A stretch of DNA of 64,000 bases from NCBI RefSeq assembly GCF_025150745.1, contig NZ_CP102282.1:1-64000 (forward strand). Reading direction: 5' to 3'. The first letter of the stretch is position 1. Every line of letters starts with the position of its first letter. The position numbers and the translations under genes are program-made. This stretch comes from Eubacterium ventriosum. GTDB taxonomy: Bacteria > Bacillota > Clostridia > Lachnospirales > Lachnospiraceae. Below the pieces are notes generated by a model. That model had not been told where the DNA came from. It saw nothing but the letters and a program-made list of their open reading frames with translations, and did not search any database. Shown here piece by piece: positions 1-8,933 of this stretch.

Positions 1-717
1 ATGACGGACTTTCTGACAGCAGACACCAACCTGCCATCTTATATGATGTTTCCCCGTTTTCTTCTGAACATGGAAATAAACGAAACTGCCAAAATGCTTT
101 ATATTATCCTGCTCGACCGGGCAAGGCTTTCCCAGAAAAATGAGGGCTGGTCAGATATCGCTGGTCATGTGTTCATTTACTTTACAATTGAAGCACTGGC
201 AGAAGTTCTCCACAAAAGCCAGATGACGGTAAAAACTGCTCTGGCAGTACTGGAAAAACAGGAGCTTATCTTCCGAAAACGGCAGGGACCCGGACAGCCC
301 AATCGCATTTATGTAAAACTCCCAAAAGAAACCATCCACTATACAGACAGATTTCTTTCCCTAAGACAGACAGAAAACTATCCTATTGATAGACAGGATT
401 CTTTCCCTGATACAGACAAAAAACTGTCTGGTAATAAGAAAGAGATAAAAAAGAACAATTTAGAAAAAAGAGGGAGTAAGGAGCCACTCTCACCCTATGG
501 AAAATTTCAAAATGTTTTTCTGTCAGAAAAAGAGCTTGAAGATATCCGGCAGACAATCCCTGACTGGAAGGATTATATTGAACGCTTATCCGGTTATATG
601 GCTTCTACCGGAAAGCAATATCAGAACCATGCAGCTACCATCATCAGTTGGGCAAGACAGGATTATCCTGCTTCCTGGCAAAGAAATTACGAAAGTGAGG
701 AATACGAAACACTATGA
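1..717 (+). CDS. RepA-like replication initiator protein, N-terminal domain type
   Basis: A 238-residue protein whose first ~120 residues resemble the RepA N-terminal domain of Firmicute plasmids and ICEs: a PSYMMFPRFLLN-like opening, then a winged-helix segment (around residues 60-105) ending in GQPNRIYVK. The rest is polar and charged, with a second short conserved-looking block near residues 165-225. It probably binds the origin of the mobile element and starts its replication. The stop overlaps the ATG of the DnaC-like gene by 4 bp, so the two are translationally coupled and likely act together. The ATG is the first base of the window, so its ribosome binding site cannot be seen and a longer upstream start is possible. 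Confidence 0.75.
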   Translation: MTDFLTADTNLPSYMMFPRFLLNMEINETAKMLYIILLDRARLSQKNEGWSDIAGHVFIYFTIEALAEVLHKSQMTVKTALAVLEKQELIFRKRQGPGQPNRIYVKLPKETIHYTDRFLSLRQTENYPIDRQDSFPDTDKKLSGNKKEIKKNNLEKRGSKEPLSPYGKFQNVFLSEKELEDIRQTIPDWKDYIERLSGYMASTGKQYQNHAATIISWARQDYPASWQRNYESEEYETL

Positions 718-1571
718 CAAGATTTATAGAAAAAACAACCGCTATAACACCAAACAGAGAGCTTCAGCCTGATGAATATTTTAACGAAACAGACCACCTG
801 ATCTACTGTTCCAAATGCAATACGCCAAGACAATGCCGGCATGAATTACAGGGAAAGGTTCTTATTCCTTCCATCCGCTGTAAATGCCAGCAGGAAATCT
901 TTGAGCAGGAAGAAGCCCAGAGAAAACTTCATGAAAAACAAATGGAAATAAAGCATCTTAAAACCAGCGGCTTACAGGACAAAGCACTCTATGACTACAC
1001 TTTTGCCAGGGATAACGGCATCAATCCGGAAATAAAACTGGCACACAATTATGTAAGCAACTGGGAAGAGATGAAAGCAAACGCTTCCGGACTTCTTATC
1101 TGGGGTGATGTCGGTACTGGAAAATCTTTTTTTGCAGGCTGCATTGCCAATGCCCTTCTGGAAAAAGGCGTTCCTGTACTGATGACCAACTTTTCCCGGA
1201 TTCTGAATACCCTTACCGGAATGCATTTTGAAGACAGAAACCAGTTCATCAACAGCTTAAACCGCTACAGTCTTCTGATTATTGATGATCTCGGAATTGA
1301 GCGGAACTCTGACTTTGCACTGGAACAGGTATTCAATGTGATCGACAGTCGTTACCGCAGTAAAAAGCCCCTGATCATAACGACCAATCTCACTTTATCA
1401 GAGCTGAATAACGCCGCTGATATCGCACACAAACGAATTTATGACCGTATTCTGGAGAGATGTATTCCTGTCCGTATCAATAACCGGAATATTCGTCAGG
1501 ACAATGCAACAGCTAATTTAAAACAGGCGAAAAAAATCCTGTTGAACAATCATGCTCCGAACCAGAACTGA
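714..1571 (+). CDS. DnaC-like helicase loader / IstB-type ATP-binding protein
   Basis: A 285-residue AAA+ ATPase. The Walker A motif GDVGTGKS is near residue 128 and the Walker B LLIIDDLG near residue 185, followed by sensor-like TTNL (around 223). The N-terminal ~70 residues carry a cysteine set (CSKC and CKCQ) that may bind zinc. The family loads the replicative helicase onto origin DNA. Pairing with the upstream RepA-like gene, through a 4-bp ATGA overlap, points to a replication module of the mobile element rather than to the host dnaC or to IS21 istB, since no IS21 transposase is present. Confidence 0.85.
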   Translation: MTRFIEKTTAITPNRELQPDEYFNETDHLIYCSKCNTPRQCRHELQGKVLIPSIRCKCQQEIFEQEEAQRKLHEKQMEIKHLKTSGLQDKALYDYTFARDNGINPEIKLAHNYVSNWEEMKANASGLLIWGDVGTGKSFFAGCIANALLEKGVPVLMTNFSRILNTLTGMHFEDRNQFINSLNRYSLLIIDDLGIERNSDFALEQVFNVIDSRYRSKKPLIITTNLTLSELNNAADIAHKRIYDRILERCIPVRINNRNIRQDNATANLKQAKKILLNNHAPNQN

Positions 1572-1603
1572 CTCGAAGAAGTATAACACAATGATTACTT
1601 TTC

Positions 1604-1661
1604 ACTGACAGTGGTACTACTTTCTTTCCTCATTTATTACCAGAAATATGCCACTGTCAGT
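1604..1661. repeat. 11-bp inverted repeat between the DnaC-like gene and the DUF3847 gene
   Basis: ACTGACAGTGG at 1604-1614 is matched by its perfect complement CCACTGTCAGT at 1651-1661, with a 36-base loop. It lies in the 170-base gap between two element genes. It has no clear T-run, so it may be a regulatory hairpin or protein-binding site rather than a terminator. Confidence 0.5.
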
Positions 1662-1741
1662 TATCTAAAACCATAGTACCAAACCAAAAGATTTTAAAAC
1701 CAAAACTGCCCGGATACGGGCATAAAAAGGAGGTGCCAGAT

Positions 1742-1963
1742 ATGGCAGATAAAAGAATCATGACACCGGAAGAAAAAGCACTTTTACAGGCAAGACACCG
1801 CCAGGAAGAAGCCGAAGCAAGAAATCGCAAAAAAGAACGTGATGCCAGAACACACCGATTAGTCCAGGAAGGAGCCATTCTGGAAAGTATTGTTCCCCAT
1901 ATTAAAGAAATGGATTTAGATTCCCTGAAACGGGAGCTGATGATCCGGCTACGGGGAATGTAA
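1742..1963 (+). CDS. DUF3847 family small protein of mobilization modules
   Basis: A 73-residue, very charged, largely helical protein (Lys/Arg/Glu-rich, residues 5-45 look like a coiled coil). It matches the DUF3847 family that sits just upstream of MobA/MobL relaxases in Lachnospiraceae elements. The start ATG is preceded by AAAGGAGG with 8-base spacing; an in-frame GTG three codons upstream overlaps this site and is rejected. It probably assists the relaxase or binds oriT, but the molecular role is not established. Confidence 0.75.
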   Translation: MADKRIMTPEEKALLQARHRQEEAEARNRKKERDARTHRLVQEGAILESIVPHIKEMDLDSLKRELMIRLRGM

Positions 1964-1982
1964 ACGCACAAGTTCTACTCCC

Positions 1983-2024
1983 GAAGGGCGCACTTACTCA
2001 CCACCTGATAAATCAGGCAGTGGT
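1983..2024 (-). other. Predicted origin of transfer (oriT), RSF1010/MobQ-like nick region
   Basis: Read on the minus strand the sequence contains TAAGTGCGCCCT (complement of 1985-1996), the same core as the nick region of RSF1010/R1162, where MobA cuts TAAGTGCG/CCCT. As in RSF1010, an inverted repeat lies a few bases 5' of it: CCTGAT (2004-2009) and ATCAGG (2012-2017). By analogy the nick falls on the minus strand between the complements of 1989 and 1988. It lies directly upstream of the MobA/MobL gene, where such sites are normally found. The motif match is seen; nicking is inferred. Confidence 0.8.
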
Positions 2025-2100
2025 ATCCCCTTCGGGGCTCGTGCGCTCTGCCGAGGGCTTTATCCGCTGTTGCAGGCAACATCGAAAGGAGGTGCCAGAT

Positions 2101-3810
2101 ATGGCAATTTATCATATGCAAGCCAAAGTCGTCAGCCGTGGTTCCGGTCGGTCTGCTGTTGCTGCTTCTGCTTATATGAGCTGTAGCCGCATGTACAATG
2201 ATTATGACGGCATTCAGCATGACTATACTAGAAAGCAGGGTCTGATCTATCAGGAAGTGATGCTTCCTCCAATGGCTCCATCGGAATGGAATGACCGGGA
2301 ACAACTCTGGAATGCTGTGGAAGAAACCGAAAAGACCAAAGACAGCCGACTGGCAAGAGAATTTGTTGTCGCACTCCCCGTCGAGTTAGATAAAAACAGC
2401 AATATTTCTCTTCTTCAGGATTTTATTCAAAAGAATTTTGTGGATATGGGCATGTGTGCTGACTTTGCTATTCACGATACAGATGGACACAATCCTCATG
2501 CACACATTCTGCTTACCGTCCGTCCACTGAATGAAAATGGAACATGGCAGTATAAAACAGAAAAAGAATATCTCTGTATAAAAAATGGGGAAGAAAAAGG
2601 ATTTACAGCTACTGAATTCAAAACTGCACAAAAAGATGGCTGGGAAAAGCAATACAGATATAAAGTTGGAAAAAAGAAGATTTATATGACCGCATCTGAC
2701 GCACAGGAAAAGGGCTATGACCGCATCGACAAACATCCTAAAAGTAGCCGCTACGGCAGGCAGAATCCTATTTCTGAACAATGGAACAGTGATGAACAAC
2801 TCTGTATCTGGAGAGCAAACTGGGCAGATACTGTAAATGAAATGCTTGCCCGCAATCAGATAAATGCATCCATTGATCACCGCAGCTTTGCAGATCAGGG
2901 AATCACCGAACAGCCGACCATCCACGAAGGCTACATTGCCCAGAATATGGAAAAGAAAGGAATGATAGCTGACCGCTGTGAAATCAACCGTCAGATTCGT
3001 GCAGATAATCAAATGCTCCGGGAATTAAAAACTCAGATATCGAAACTGGCTCAAGCTGTCAAAAATTCTATTCCTGTAATTGCAGAAACAATGGAAACTA
3101 TCCGAAATCATATGATTTTTACACAATATCATTTACTTCATAATGAGATGCAAAAAGAAGTAATTCATGATTGGATGAATCATTTTAATCCAATACTGAA
3201 TAAATATAATGCTGTTAAGAAGAAACTCAAAGCGAAAGTTTCGGAACGGAAAGAACTGAATGTGCAAAAGGATAAAACCAGTATTTTGAATCCCATCCAG
3301 CATATAAAATTGAATCAACAGCTTACCACTGTTACCGAAGAAATTGAAGAACTGAAATCACGGAAAGAGCAGCTAATCTTCCAGGCACAATGCACTACCG
3401 ATAAAGATATGATGAATCTATCCAAGAAATACGACCAGATGAATAAAAATCTGGATGTCTTGGATTCTCAGGACACCTCGCTCAAAAAACAGCTTGAAAA
3501 AGACGCCACTGCTTTCCGGGAAGAAAAATTTCGTCCTGAGCCAGAACAATATACCAAATTACTGGATACCAGAATCCAGATACGTCCTGATTTCCGGGAT
3601 AAGCTGATTGAACAACTCAAAGGTACTTTCGGTAAATATTACGACTATCACCGTCGTGATATTGCAGCCAATGAGGTGGATTATCTCAATGTGGAAGATC
3701 CTGATGTTTTCTCCCATCGTGCATGGGAACTTGAATATCAGAGGAAACAAGAGATGCGACGAAATCAGCCTGTTCGATCTAAGAAAAGGTCATATGATAT
3801 GGAATTATAA
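2101..3810 (+). CDS. mobA: MobA/MobL family relaxase
   Basis: A 569-residue relaxase. The start is the ATG at 2101, with AAAGGAGG 8 bases upstream; an in-frame GTG further upstream overlaps the oriT and is not credible. Residues 1-40 carry the MobA/MobL opening (MAIYHMQAKVVSRG, then SAVAASAYMS). The metal-binding histidine motif HNPHAHILLT lies near residue 138. After the ~230-residue nickase domain comes a long helical, Lys/Glu-rich region (residues ~300-500). It should nick the adjacent oriT, stay covalently bound to the 5' end and lead single-strand transfer using a helper conjugation system. No coupling protein or type IV secretion genes are visible. Confidence 0.92.
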   Translation: MAIYHMQAKVVSRGSGRSAVAASAYMSCSRMYNDYDGIQHDYTRKQGLIYQEVMLPPMAPSEWNDREQLWNAVEETEKTKDSRLAREFVVALPVELDKNSNISLLQDFIQKNFVDMGMCADFAIHDTDGHNPHAHILLTVRPLNENGTWQYKTEKEYLCIKNGEEKGFTATEFKTAQKDGWEKQYRYKVGKKKIYMTASDAQEKGYDRIDKHPKSSRYGRQNPISEQWNSDEQLCIWRANWADTVNEMLARNQINASIDHRSFADQGITEQPTIHEGYIAQNMEKKGMIADRCEINRQIRADNQMLRELKTQISKLAQAVKNSIPVIAETMETIRNHMIFTQYHLLHNEMQKEVIHDWMNHFNPILNKYNAVKKKLKAKVSERKELNVQKDKTSILNPIQHIKLNQQLTTVTEEIEELKSRKEQLIFQAQCTTDKDMMNLSKKYDQMNKNLDVLDSQDTSLKKQLEKDATAFREEKFRPEPEQYTKLLDTRIQIRPDFRDKLIEQLKGTFGKYYDYHRRDIAANEVDYLNVEDPDVFSHRAWELEYQRKQEMRRNQPVRSKKRSYDMEL

Positions 3811-3824
3811 TTTCCTTTAAAAAG

Positions 3825-3854
3825 AGGCGCATGGATCAGCAAATCCATACGCCT
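3825..3854 (-). terminator. Terminator of the ABC transporter operon
   Basis: AGGCG-C-ATGGAT and ATCCAT-A-CGCCT form an 11-bp stem with one internal mismatch and a 6-base loop. On the minus strand the stem is followed by CTCTTTTT, a typical T-run, so it should end transcription of the permease gene. It lies between the convergent relaxase and permease genes. Confidence 0.7.
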
Positions 3855-3870
3855 AATTGATACCTTGTTT

Positions 3871-6420
3871 CTATTCCTTGCGAATTCTTTCAACAACACT
3901 TTCCCGACTCATCTTTTCAAACTGATACTTTGGTATCACATACGCAATCCCAACCAAAATTGGAATCATAAGCACACATGGCACTATCGTAAGATGTAGC
4001 CGGAAGAAAAATGCCGTACCGAGCGTATTTATTAAAATCTGCTTTGCTCCAACCACAACTAACAATACTGCAATCATAAATGCGCCTCCCAAATATAGGA
4101 ATCCCTCAGCCACTAGCATTTTCGATATCTGTTTTTTCGTCATTCCAACAACTTCCAAAAGTGCCAGTTCTTTTTTTCTGCTAATTACAGAAGTTGCTGT
4201 TGTATTAAAGAAATTCATAATGCCAATAAAGGCTAAAATAACGACAAGAAAACTACCGATCATATAATATTTACTGACAAACCGCCTAAAGCTCGCCTTC
4301 ATATCCAATACAGAAAAAACATTTATCATATCATTTTCTTTCAAAACATTTTTATCAATGTATTCTTTTACTTGCTTATCCTCGCCCTTCTTGGCATCAA
4401 TAGTAGCATACATTGCTGATTGATTTTCTGTCTGGGTGATATACTCTTCTTCTGGGACCATTACTGTAACATAAACAGAATCTGCATACGGATAATCCAG
4501 GGAATATGGCATCATAGCTTCTCCGATCACCCCATAATCTTTCTGTTTTCCGTTTCCGTACTCCATTTTAAAAGTTTCGCCAGACTGATAATAAGAAACT
4601 GGTTGTTCTGTATATTTATCACTATAGTCCACAATCACATAATCCCCACTTTTAAACGTATCCCAGGAACATTTTTCCCCTTTCCATTCTAACATATCAA
4701 ACACCGCTTCACTAATTCCGAGGAAATGAACCTTTACAGTATTATCCGCTTTTGTTTCCTCCCAGATTTGCTTTTCATAATCTGTCCAGTTTTCTTTGTT
4801 TTTTTCTGCCAATGTCTCCCACGTTTTCAAAAGTGCTGGTTCCATCTTATGTCTTTCTTCCGAATAATACACATATCCTGTTTTCTCACTTTCCGGACAC
4901 TTATTCAGAATCTCTTTGATTTCAGGTGTAATACCATTGAAATTTGTATTCGATAAAGTGTCGGTCATCTGATCCAGTTGAAAATCAGATGCTAAAAATA
5001 TATTCCGGTAAGACTCAAAATCATATCCCTGCACCAACATCACAATATAGTTGACCACTACCATAGAAAGAGCGATAGAAAACATAACAATCAATCCCTT
5101 TTTCCAGTTATGGAACACATTTTGAACTGCCATTCCCCACCAGGTTACAGAAGTATTCTTTTTTATTTTCTTCTGTGACTGCTCTCCTTCTGCCAAATGT
5201 AGGGCTTCCACAGGCGAAACTCTTTCCACCATTTTACAAGCCTGTAGACTGGATAAATACACCGTTAAAAGTGTCAGAAGTGCTGCTGCAAAAAAAATCA
5301 AAGGATTAGCTGATACTACTGTCTGTGCAGTCTTTCCTGCCTGTGCACTGATTTGGGCATCTGCTGTCAGAGACGGCGACATACAAAAACCTGCAAGATA
5401 ACCGAAAATCAATCCGATTGGAATCCCCACTGCTGACAATTTCCATGCCTGCATACGTACAATTTTTTTCAATTGTTTTCCTGTTGTTCCCACGTTCTTC
5501 AATAATCCATAGGCTCTAATATCCGTTTTCACGGATATATTAAAAATATTATAAATAATTAAGTAACCAGCCAATATCACAAACAGTACCATTACAATAA
5601 GGGAAGTGAATGAAAATGAATCTTCTTCAAAAAGATTATATGCCGGATTGATCTCCAATCCTGTCCCTGCTTTCGTAAATCCTGCTGTCTTAGATATATT
5701 TTCTGTTTTCTTTTCCAGATTCCAAAGATTCTTGTACCAGACAGAATACTCCTTTCCCCCATTATAGATACCATTTTCTAATTCTTTCTGTGTAACAGGA
5801 TAACAATTCTCCTTCGCATAGGCTTCAGATACCCAGACCATCTGACCTAAAACAGCCTTATCACCCTGCCAAAATCCACATATCTGGAATGTATCTGTTT
5901 TGTATTGTTTCAGCATTGGATTTACTTCCCACGTCAGCGTGACTTCTTCCCCAATCTTTGGTGTAACTCCCAATGCTTCCAGTACCAAGCTGCTGACTGC
6001 TACTTCATTTTCCTTCTCTGGCAGTCTTCCTGTAGTTGGCAGACAATTAAAGCTTTCTGCCATATTTTTATCTGCATATCTAACTTCTACTGAAAAGCCA
6101 AAATGTTTATCTCTTCCTGCTCCCAGAAAAATGCCTGTTCCATATCGTTCCACCTCATCACTTTGTTCTATTGTTTTTTGCAATCTCTCCGCATCTTCTT
6201 CTGACAAATTCTGCGCAATAGCATGGGATGAATCCATAAATTGCTTAATTTCCGTTGCTCTTTTGGAAAGTATCATGGATACGCTCCCCACAAAGAGGCT
6301 TGTAAATAACAGTGATGTCAACATGATTGCAATAACAGCAATAATATTTCTTGCTCGGTTCATTTTCATAAAACGTTTCGTCAATAATCGTAACGTTTCT
6401 TTATTCTCTACTTTTACCAT
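3871..6420 (-). CDS. FtsX-family ABC transporter permease, two-domain (antimicrobial-peptide type)
   Basis: An 849-residue membrane protein. Start chosen at MVKVENKET, with GAGGG just upstream; a longer reading frame would run into the ATPase gene. An N-terminal membrane helix (~residues 25-45) is followed by a ~210-residue extracytoplasmic domain, an FtsX core with three helices (~residues 270-400), then a second half of the same plan: helix near 440, a long outer domain, and three helices ending the protein. This double FtsX layout is typical of MacB/Vex/SalY-type permeases that export or protect against antimicrobial peptides. It works with the ATPase encoded immediately upstream. Substrate unknown; peptide-antibiotic immunity is inferred from the adjacent two-component system. 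Confidence 0.85.
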   Translation of the reverse strand: MVKVENKETLRLLTKRFMKMNRARNIIAVIAIMLTSLLFTSLFVGSVSMILSKRATEIKQFMDSSHAIAQNLSEEDAERLQKTIEQSDEVERYGTGIFLGAGRDKHFGFSVEVRYADKNMAESFNCLPTTGRLPEKENEVAVSSLVLEALGVTPKIGEEVTLTWEVNPMLKQYKTDTFQICGFWQGDKAVLGQMVWVSEAYAKENCYPVTQKELENGIYNGGKEYSVWYKNLWNLEKKTENISKTAGFTKAGTGLEINPAYNLFEEDSFSFTSLIVMVLFVILAGYLIIYNIFNISVKTDIRAYGLLKNVGTTGKQLKKIVRMQAWKLSAVGIPIGLIFGYLAGFCMSPSLTADAQISAQAGKTAQTVVSANPLIFFAAALLTLLTVYLSSLQACKMVERVSPVEALHLAEGEQSQKKIKKNTSVTWWGMAVQNVFHNWKKGLIVMFSIALSMVVVNYIVMLVQGYDFESYRNIFLASDFQLDQMTDTLSNTNFNGITPEIKEILNKCPESEKTGYVYYSEERHKMEPALLKTWETLAEKNKENWTDYEKQIWEETKADNTVKVHFLGISEAVFDMLEWKGEKCSWDTFKSGDYVIVDYSDKYTEQPVSYYQSGETFKMEYGNGKQKDYGVIGEAMMPYSLDYPYADSVYVTVMVPEEEYITQTENQSAMYATIDAKKGEDKQVKEYIDKNVLKENDMINVFSVLDMKASFRRFVSKYYMIGSFLVVILAFIGIMNFFNTTATSVISRKKELALLEVVGMTKKQISKMLVAEGFLYLGGAFMIAVLLVVVGAKQILINTLGTAFFFRLHLTIVPCVLMIPILVGIAYVIPKYQFEKMSRESVVERIRKE

Positions 6421-6433
6421 ATAAACGCCCTCA

Positions 6434-7114
6434 CTATACCAAACCACTGTCTGAAACAATTTTTCCGTCTTCAATCTGTAAAATCCTGTCAGCCATCTGG
6501 GCAATCTCCTCATTGTGAGTAATCATTACAATCGTTTGATGAAAACGCTTACTGGTGACTTTTAAAAGTCCCAATACATCCTGACTCGTTTTTGAGTCCA
6601 GATTGCCTGTCGGTTCATCTGCCAGCAAAATAGCAGGTTTTGCCGCTAATGCTCTTGCAATTGCCACCCTTTGCTGCTGACCCCCTGACAGTGCACTTGG
6701 AAGATTTTCCAGTTTTGTCCGAATGCCCAGTGTATCTATGATTTCATTTACATAGCCTTTTTCAATCTTTTTTCCATCCAGTTTTACAGGAAGAACAATA
6801 TTTTCCCATACATTCAGCATCGGAACCAGATTATACTGTTGAAATACAAATCCAATATTTCTACGCCTAAAAATAGTAAGCTCTTCATCTGTCATATGGC
6901 TTAAATTCTGTCCGTCAACAATGACCTGACCGGATGTTGGATTATCCAAACCACCAATGATATGAAGCAATGTAGACTTTCCACTTCCAGAGGTTCCAAC
7001 AATCGCTACAAACTCCCCTTTTTCTACTTCCAGGTTTATACCATCAAGAGCCCTGACTTCTGTTTCTCCCTGCCCATATATTTTTCGTAAATTTACTGCT
7101 TTTAATATATTCAT
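6434..7114 (-). CDS. ABC transporter ATP-binding protein (LolD/MacB-like)
   Basis: A 226-residue nucleotide-binding subunit with all ABC motifs: Walker A GTSGSGKST (residues ~40-48), Q-loop VFQQYN, signature LSGGQQQRVAIARAL (~residues 143-157), Walker B ILLADEPTGNLD and the H-loop ITHN. The sequence is of the LolD/MacB/SalX class that pairs with FtsX permeases. The stop is 13 bases before the permease start, so the two form one transcription unit. A hairpin with a T-run lies upstream, separating this pair from the kinase gene. Confidence 0.95.
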   Translation of the reverse strand: MNILKAVNLRKIYGQGETEVRALDGINLEVEKGEFVAIVGTSGSGKSTLLHIIGGLDNPTSGQVIVDGQNLSHMTDEELTIFRRRNIGFVFQQYNLVPMLNVWENIVLPVKLDGKKIEKGYVNEIIDTLGIRTKLENLPSALSGGQQQRVAIARALAAKPAILLADEPTGNLDSKTSQDVLGLLKVTSKRFHQTIVMITHNEEIAQMADRILQIEDGKIVSDSGLV

Positions 7115-7136
7115 GCCATCCTCCCATCAAAAAAGC

Positions 7137-7159
7137 CTGTATTGATCTTTACAATACAG
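7137..7159 (-). terminator. Terminator or attenuator between the kinase and the ABC ATPase genes
   Basis: CTGTATTG at 7137-7144 and CAATACAG at 7152-7159 form an 8-bp stem. On the minus strand it is followed by GCTTTTTT. It lies between the histidine kinase and the transporter pair, so the transporter may have its own inducible promoter or be controlled by readthrough. Confidence 0.65.
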
Positions 7160-7212
7160 ACTTTATCATAACAATGTCTCCATCTGGTTTCTGAAATATC
7201 ACAGTTTTGATA

Positions 7213-8121
7213 CTATTCCTTCTTTGCTATCGGAAGAAACACAGAAAATGTAGAACCCTTTCCTCTCTTTGATGTCACTTTTATATACCCCTTTTGTGCC
7301 TGAATGATCTCTCTTGCAAGGAATAAGCCAATTCCTACTCCTGGCTGGTCTGCCACTGACAGACTCCGATAAAACCTTCCAAATATCTTTGGTATTTCTT
7401 CTTTTTCTATTCCAATGCCATCATCAATGATATCAATCTTTACAAAAAAAGAATACTGCTCGACTTTTATCTGAACATTTCCCCCACATGCTGTGTATTT
7501 AATCGCATTGTCTACAATATTTCCGAGTGCCTCCACAGTCCATTTTGAATCACATCGAATATGCAAATCCGTGTCACATAGGCTCAGAGTAATATTCTTC
7601 TCCCTTACTTTTACGTTAAACTGTTGCTGTATAGATTCAAGCATCTGCTTAATAGTAGTATCCTCCGAATGTACTGCGATAATTCCACTCTCCATCCGTG
7701 ATAATTTGACCAATGATTGTATCAAAAAATCTAATTTCTCTGTTTGCTCCAAAATGGTAGCTATTTCCTCCTGATTTTCATTACTCACTTCAGAGAGTAT
7801 TTCTCCATAGATTTTCAGATTTGAAATAGGAGTCAGTGTCTGATGCGCAATATCTGAAATAAGTTTTTGTATCACTTCTTTCTGTTCCTGTTGATTTTTT
7901 CCTGCCAGAAAGCTACTGTCTATATATTGTTTCATGCTGTTTTCAAGAGCAGAATACTTTTCTTCTGATATTTCTGTCCGTTCCAGTTCTCCATCTATTG
8001 CACAGTCCAGCATTTGCTGCAGCCGGTTCAAAAGCTTTTTTTCTTTCTGATAAAAAAAGCTGTACCAAAAAACTCCGCTCAGGACAAATATAACTACAAT
8101 CAACATAATTGTTTCTATCAT
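7213..8121 (-). CDS. Sensor histidine kinase of a two-component system
   Basis: A 302-residue kinase with one N-terminal membrane helix (residues ~4-24) and almost no extracytoplasmic sensor loop. Such kinases often read the state of a partner transporter instead of binding a ligand directly. The phospho-acceptor motif is SDIAHQTLTP (~residue 93), followed by N-box NIVDNAIKYT, G1 DDGIGIEKEE and G2 GVGIGLFLAREI. Its ATG overlaps the response regulator stop as ATGA, so the genes are coupled. Likely controls the downstream ABC transporter. Confidence 0.92.
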   Translation of the reverse strand: MIETIMLIVVIFVLSGVFWYSFFYQKEKKLLNRLQQMLDCAIDGELERTEISEEKYSALENSMKQYIDSSFLAGKNQQEQKEVIQKLISDIAHQTLTPISNLKIYGEILSEVSNENQEEIATILEQTEKLDFLIQSLVKLSRMESGIIAVHSEDTTIKQMLESIQQQFNVKVREKNITLSLCDTDLHIRCDSKWTVEALGNIVDNAIKYTACGGNVQIKVEQYSFFVKIDIIDDGIGIEKEEIPKIFGRFYRSLSVADQPGVGIGLFLAREIIQAQKGYIKVTSKRGKGSTFSVFLPIAKKE

Positions 8122-8801
8122 CCATTCACCGCCCATGTATAACCAATTCCATAAACCGTCTTGATATATTCAGGCTTCTGCGTATCATCTTCTAATTTGT
8201 CTCTGAGGCGTTTGATTGCAACAGTCAAGGCATGGGCATCCACAAACTCTGTATCTCCCTGCCATACCTCGTCAATCAGATATTCCCGTTTCAATACTTT
8301 TCCTCTGTTTTCACACAGCACTCTAAGGAGCTTTTGTTCTGTCTTACTAAGTTCAATAGGTTCTCCATCTTTGAAAAATTCCATTTTATCGAAATAGAAC
8401 TCAAATCCATCAAGCTCCATAGAATTCTTAGCTGCTGCCTCTTTATTTCTAAGCTGCACAGACACTCTTGCACGCAAAACCATCAAACTAAACGGTTTCG
8501 TAATATAATCATTTGCCCCTGCTTCCAATCCTGTCACAATATCCACTTCCATGTTATTTACTGTAAGCAGAATAATCGGCACCTGACTGTTTTTCCTTAT
8601 TTCTCTTACAAAATCAATCCCATTCCCATCCGGCAAGTTCACATCTAATAAAACTAATGTAATGTCTTCCCTGTTTAGAATCGCTCTCGCTTCCTGCAAA
8701 GTTCTGCACTGATAAAAGAAATAAGCATCATTCTTTAAAGCCAGACGGATTCCATCATTTAATTTTTTGTCATCTTCAACAATCAGTAACTTTTCACTCA
8801 T
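8118..8801 (-). CDS. OmpR/PhoB-family response regulator
   Basis: A 227-residue regulator with a receiver domain (residues 1-120: acidic pocket VEDDKK, phospho-acceptor Asp in LVLLDVNLPDG near residue 53, conserved Lys in ITKPFS near 103) and a C-terminal winged-helix DNA-binding domain (residues ~130-225). It is the first gene of the cargo block and is translationally coupled to the kinase. Probable target: its own operon and the ABC transporter, in response to cell-envelope stress or peptide antibiotics (inference from context). Confidence 0.95.
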   Translation of the reverse strand: MSEKLLIVEDDKKLNDGIRLALKNDAYFFYQCRTLQEARAILNREDITLVLLDVNLPDGNGIDFVREIRKNSQVPIILLTVNNMEVDIVTGLEAGANDYITKPFSLMVLRARVSVQLRNKEAAAKNSMELDGFEFYFDKMEFFKDGEPIELSKTEQKLLRVLCENRGKVLKREYLIDEVWQGDTEFVDAHALTVAIKRLRDKLEDDTQKPEYIKTVYGIGYTWAVNG

Positions 8802-8906
8802 ATTTTCTCTGCTTTCTTACAAATTACGCTAATTGTATCATTGCCAGTTTTATAAATCAAATCATTAAATCAAAATCTCCGACAGAATTTATTTTATAAA
8901 CAGCAA

Positions 8907-8926
8907 AAAGCTCCCGAAGGAGCTTT
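8907..8926 (-). terminator. Terminator of the tnpV gene
   Basis: AAAGCTCC and GGAGCTTT form an 8-bp stem closed by a 4-base loop; on the minus strand it is followed by a T-run (GCTTTTTG). It lies 8 bases after the tnpV stop. Confidence 0.8.
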
Positions 8927-8933
8927 CCACACT

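Noticed and set aside
714-1571. IstB of an IS21-family element
   Set aside because: No istA neighbour or IS21 ends; coupled to a RepA-like gene, so a DnaC-like loader fits better.
2386-3012. 208-codon minus-strand frame opposite the relaxase
   Set aside because: Cys/Phe/Ile-rich shadow of the mobA coding strand with no start context.
5900-6424. 174-codon plus-strand open frame opposite the ABC permease
   Set aside because: Antisense of a well-supported permease gene, with no ribosome binding site and no recognisable motif.
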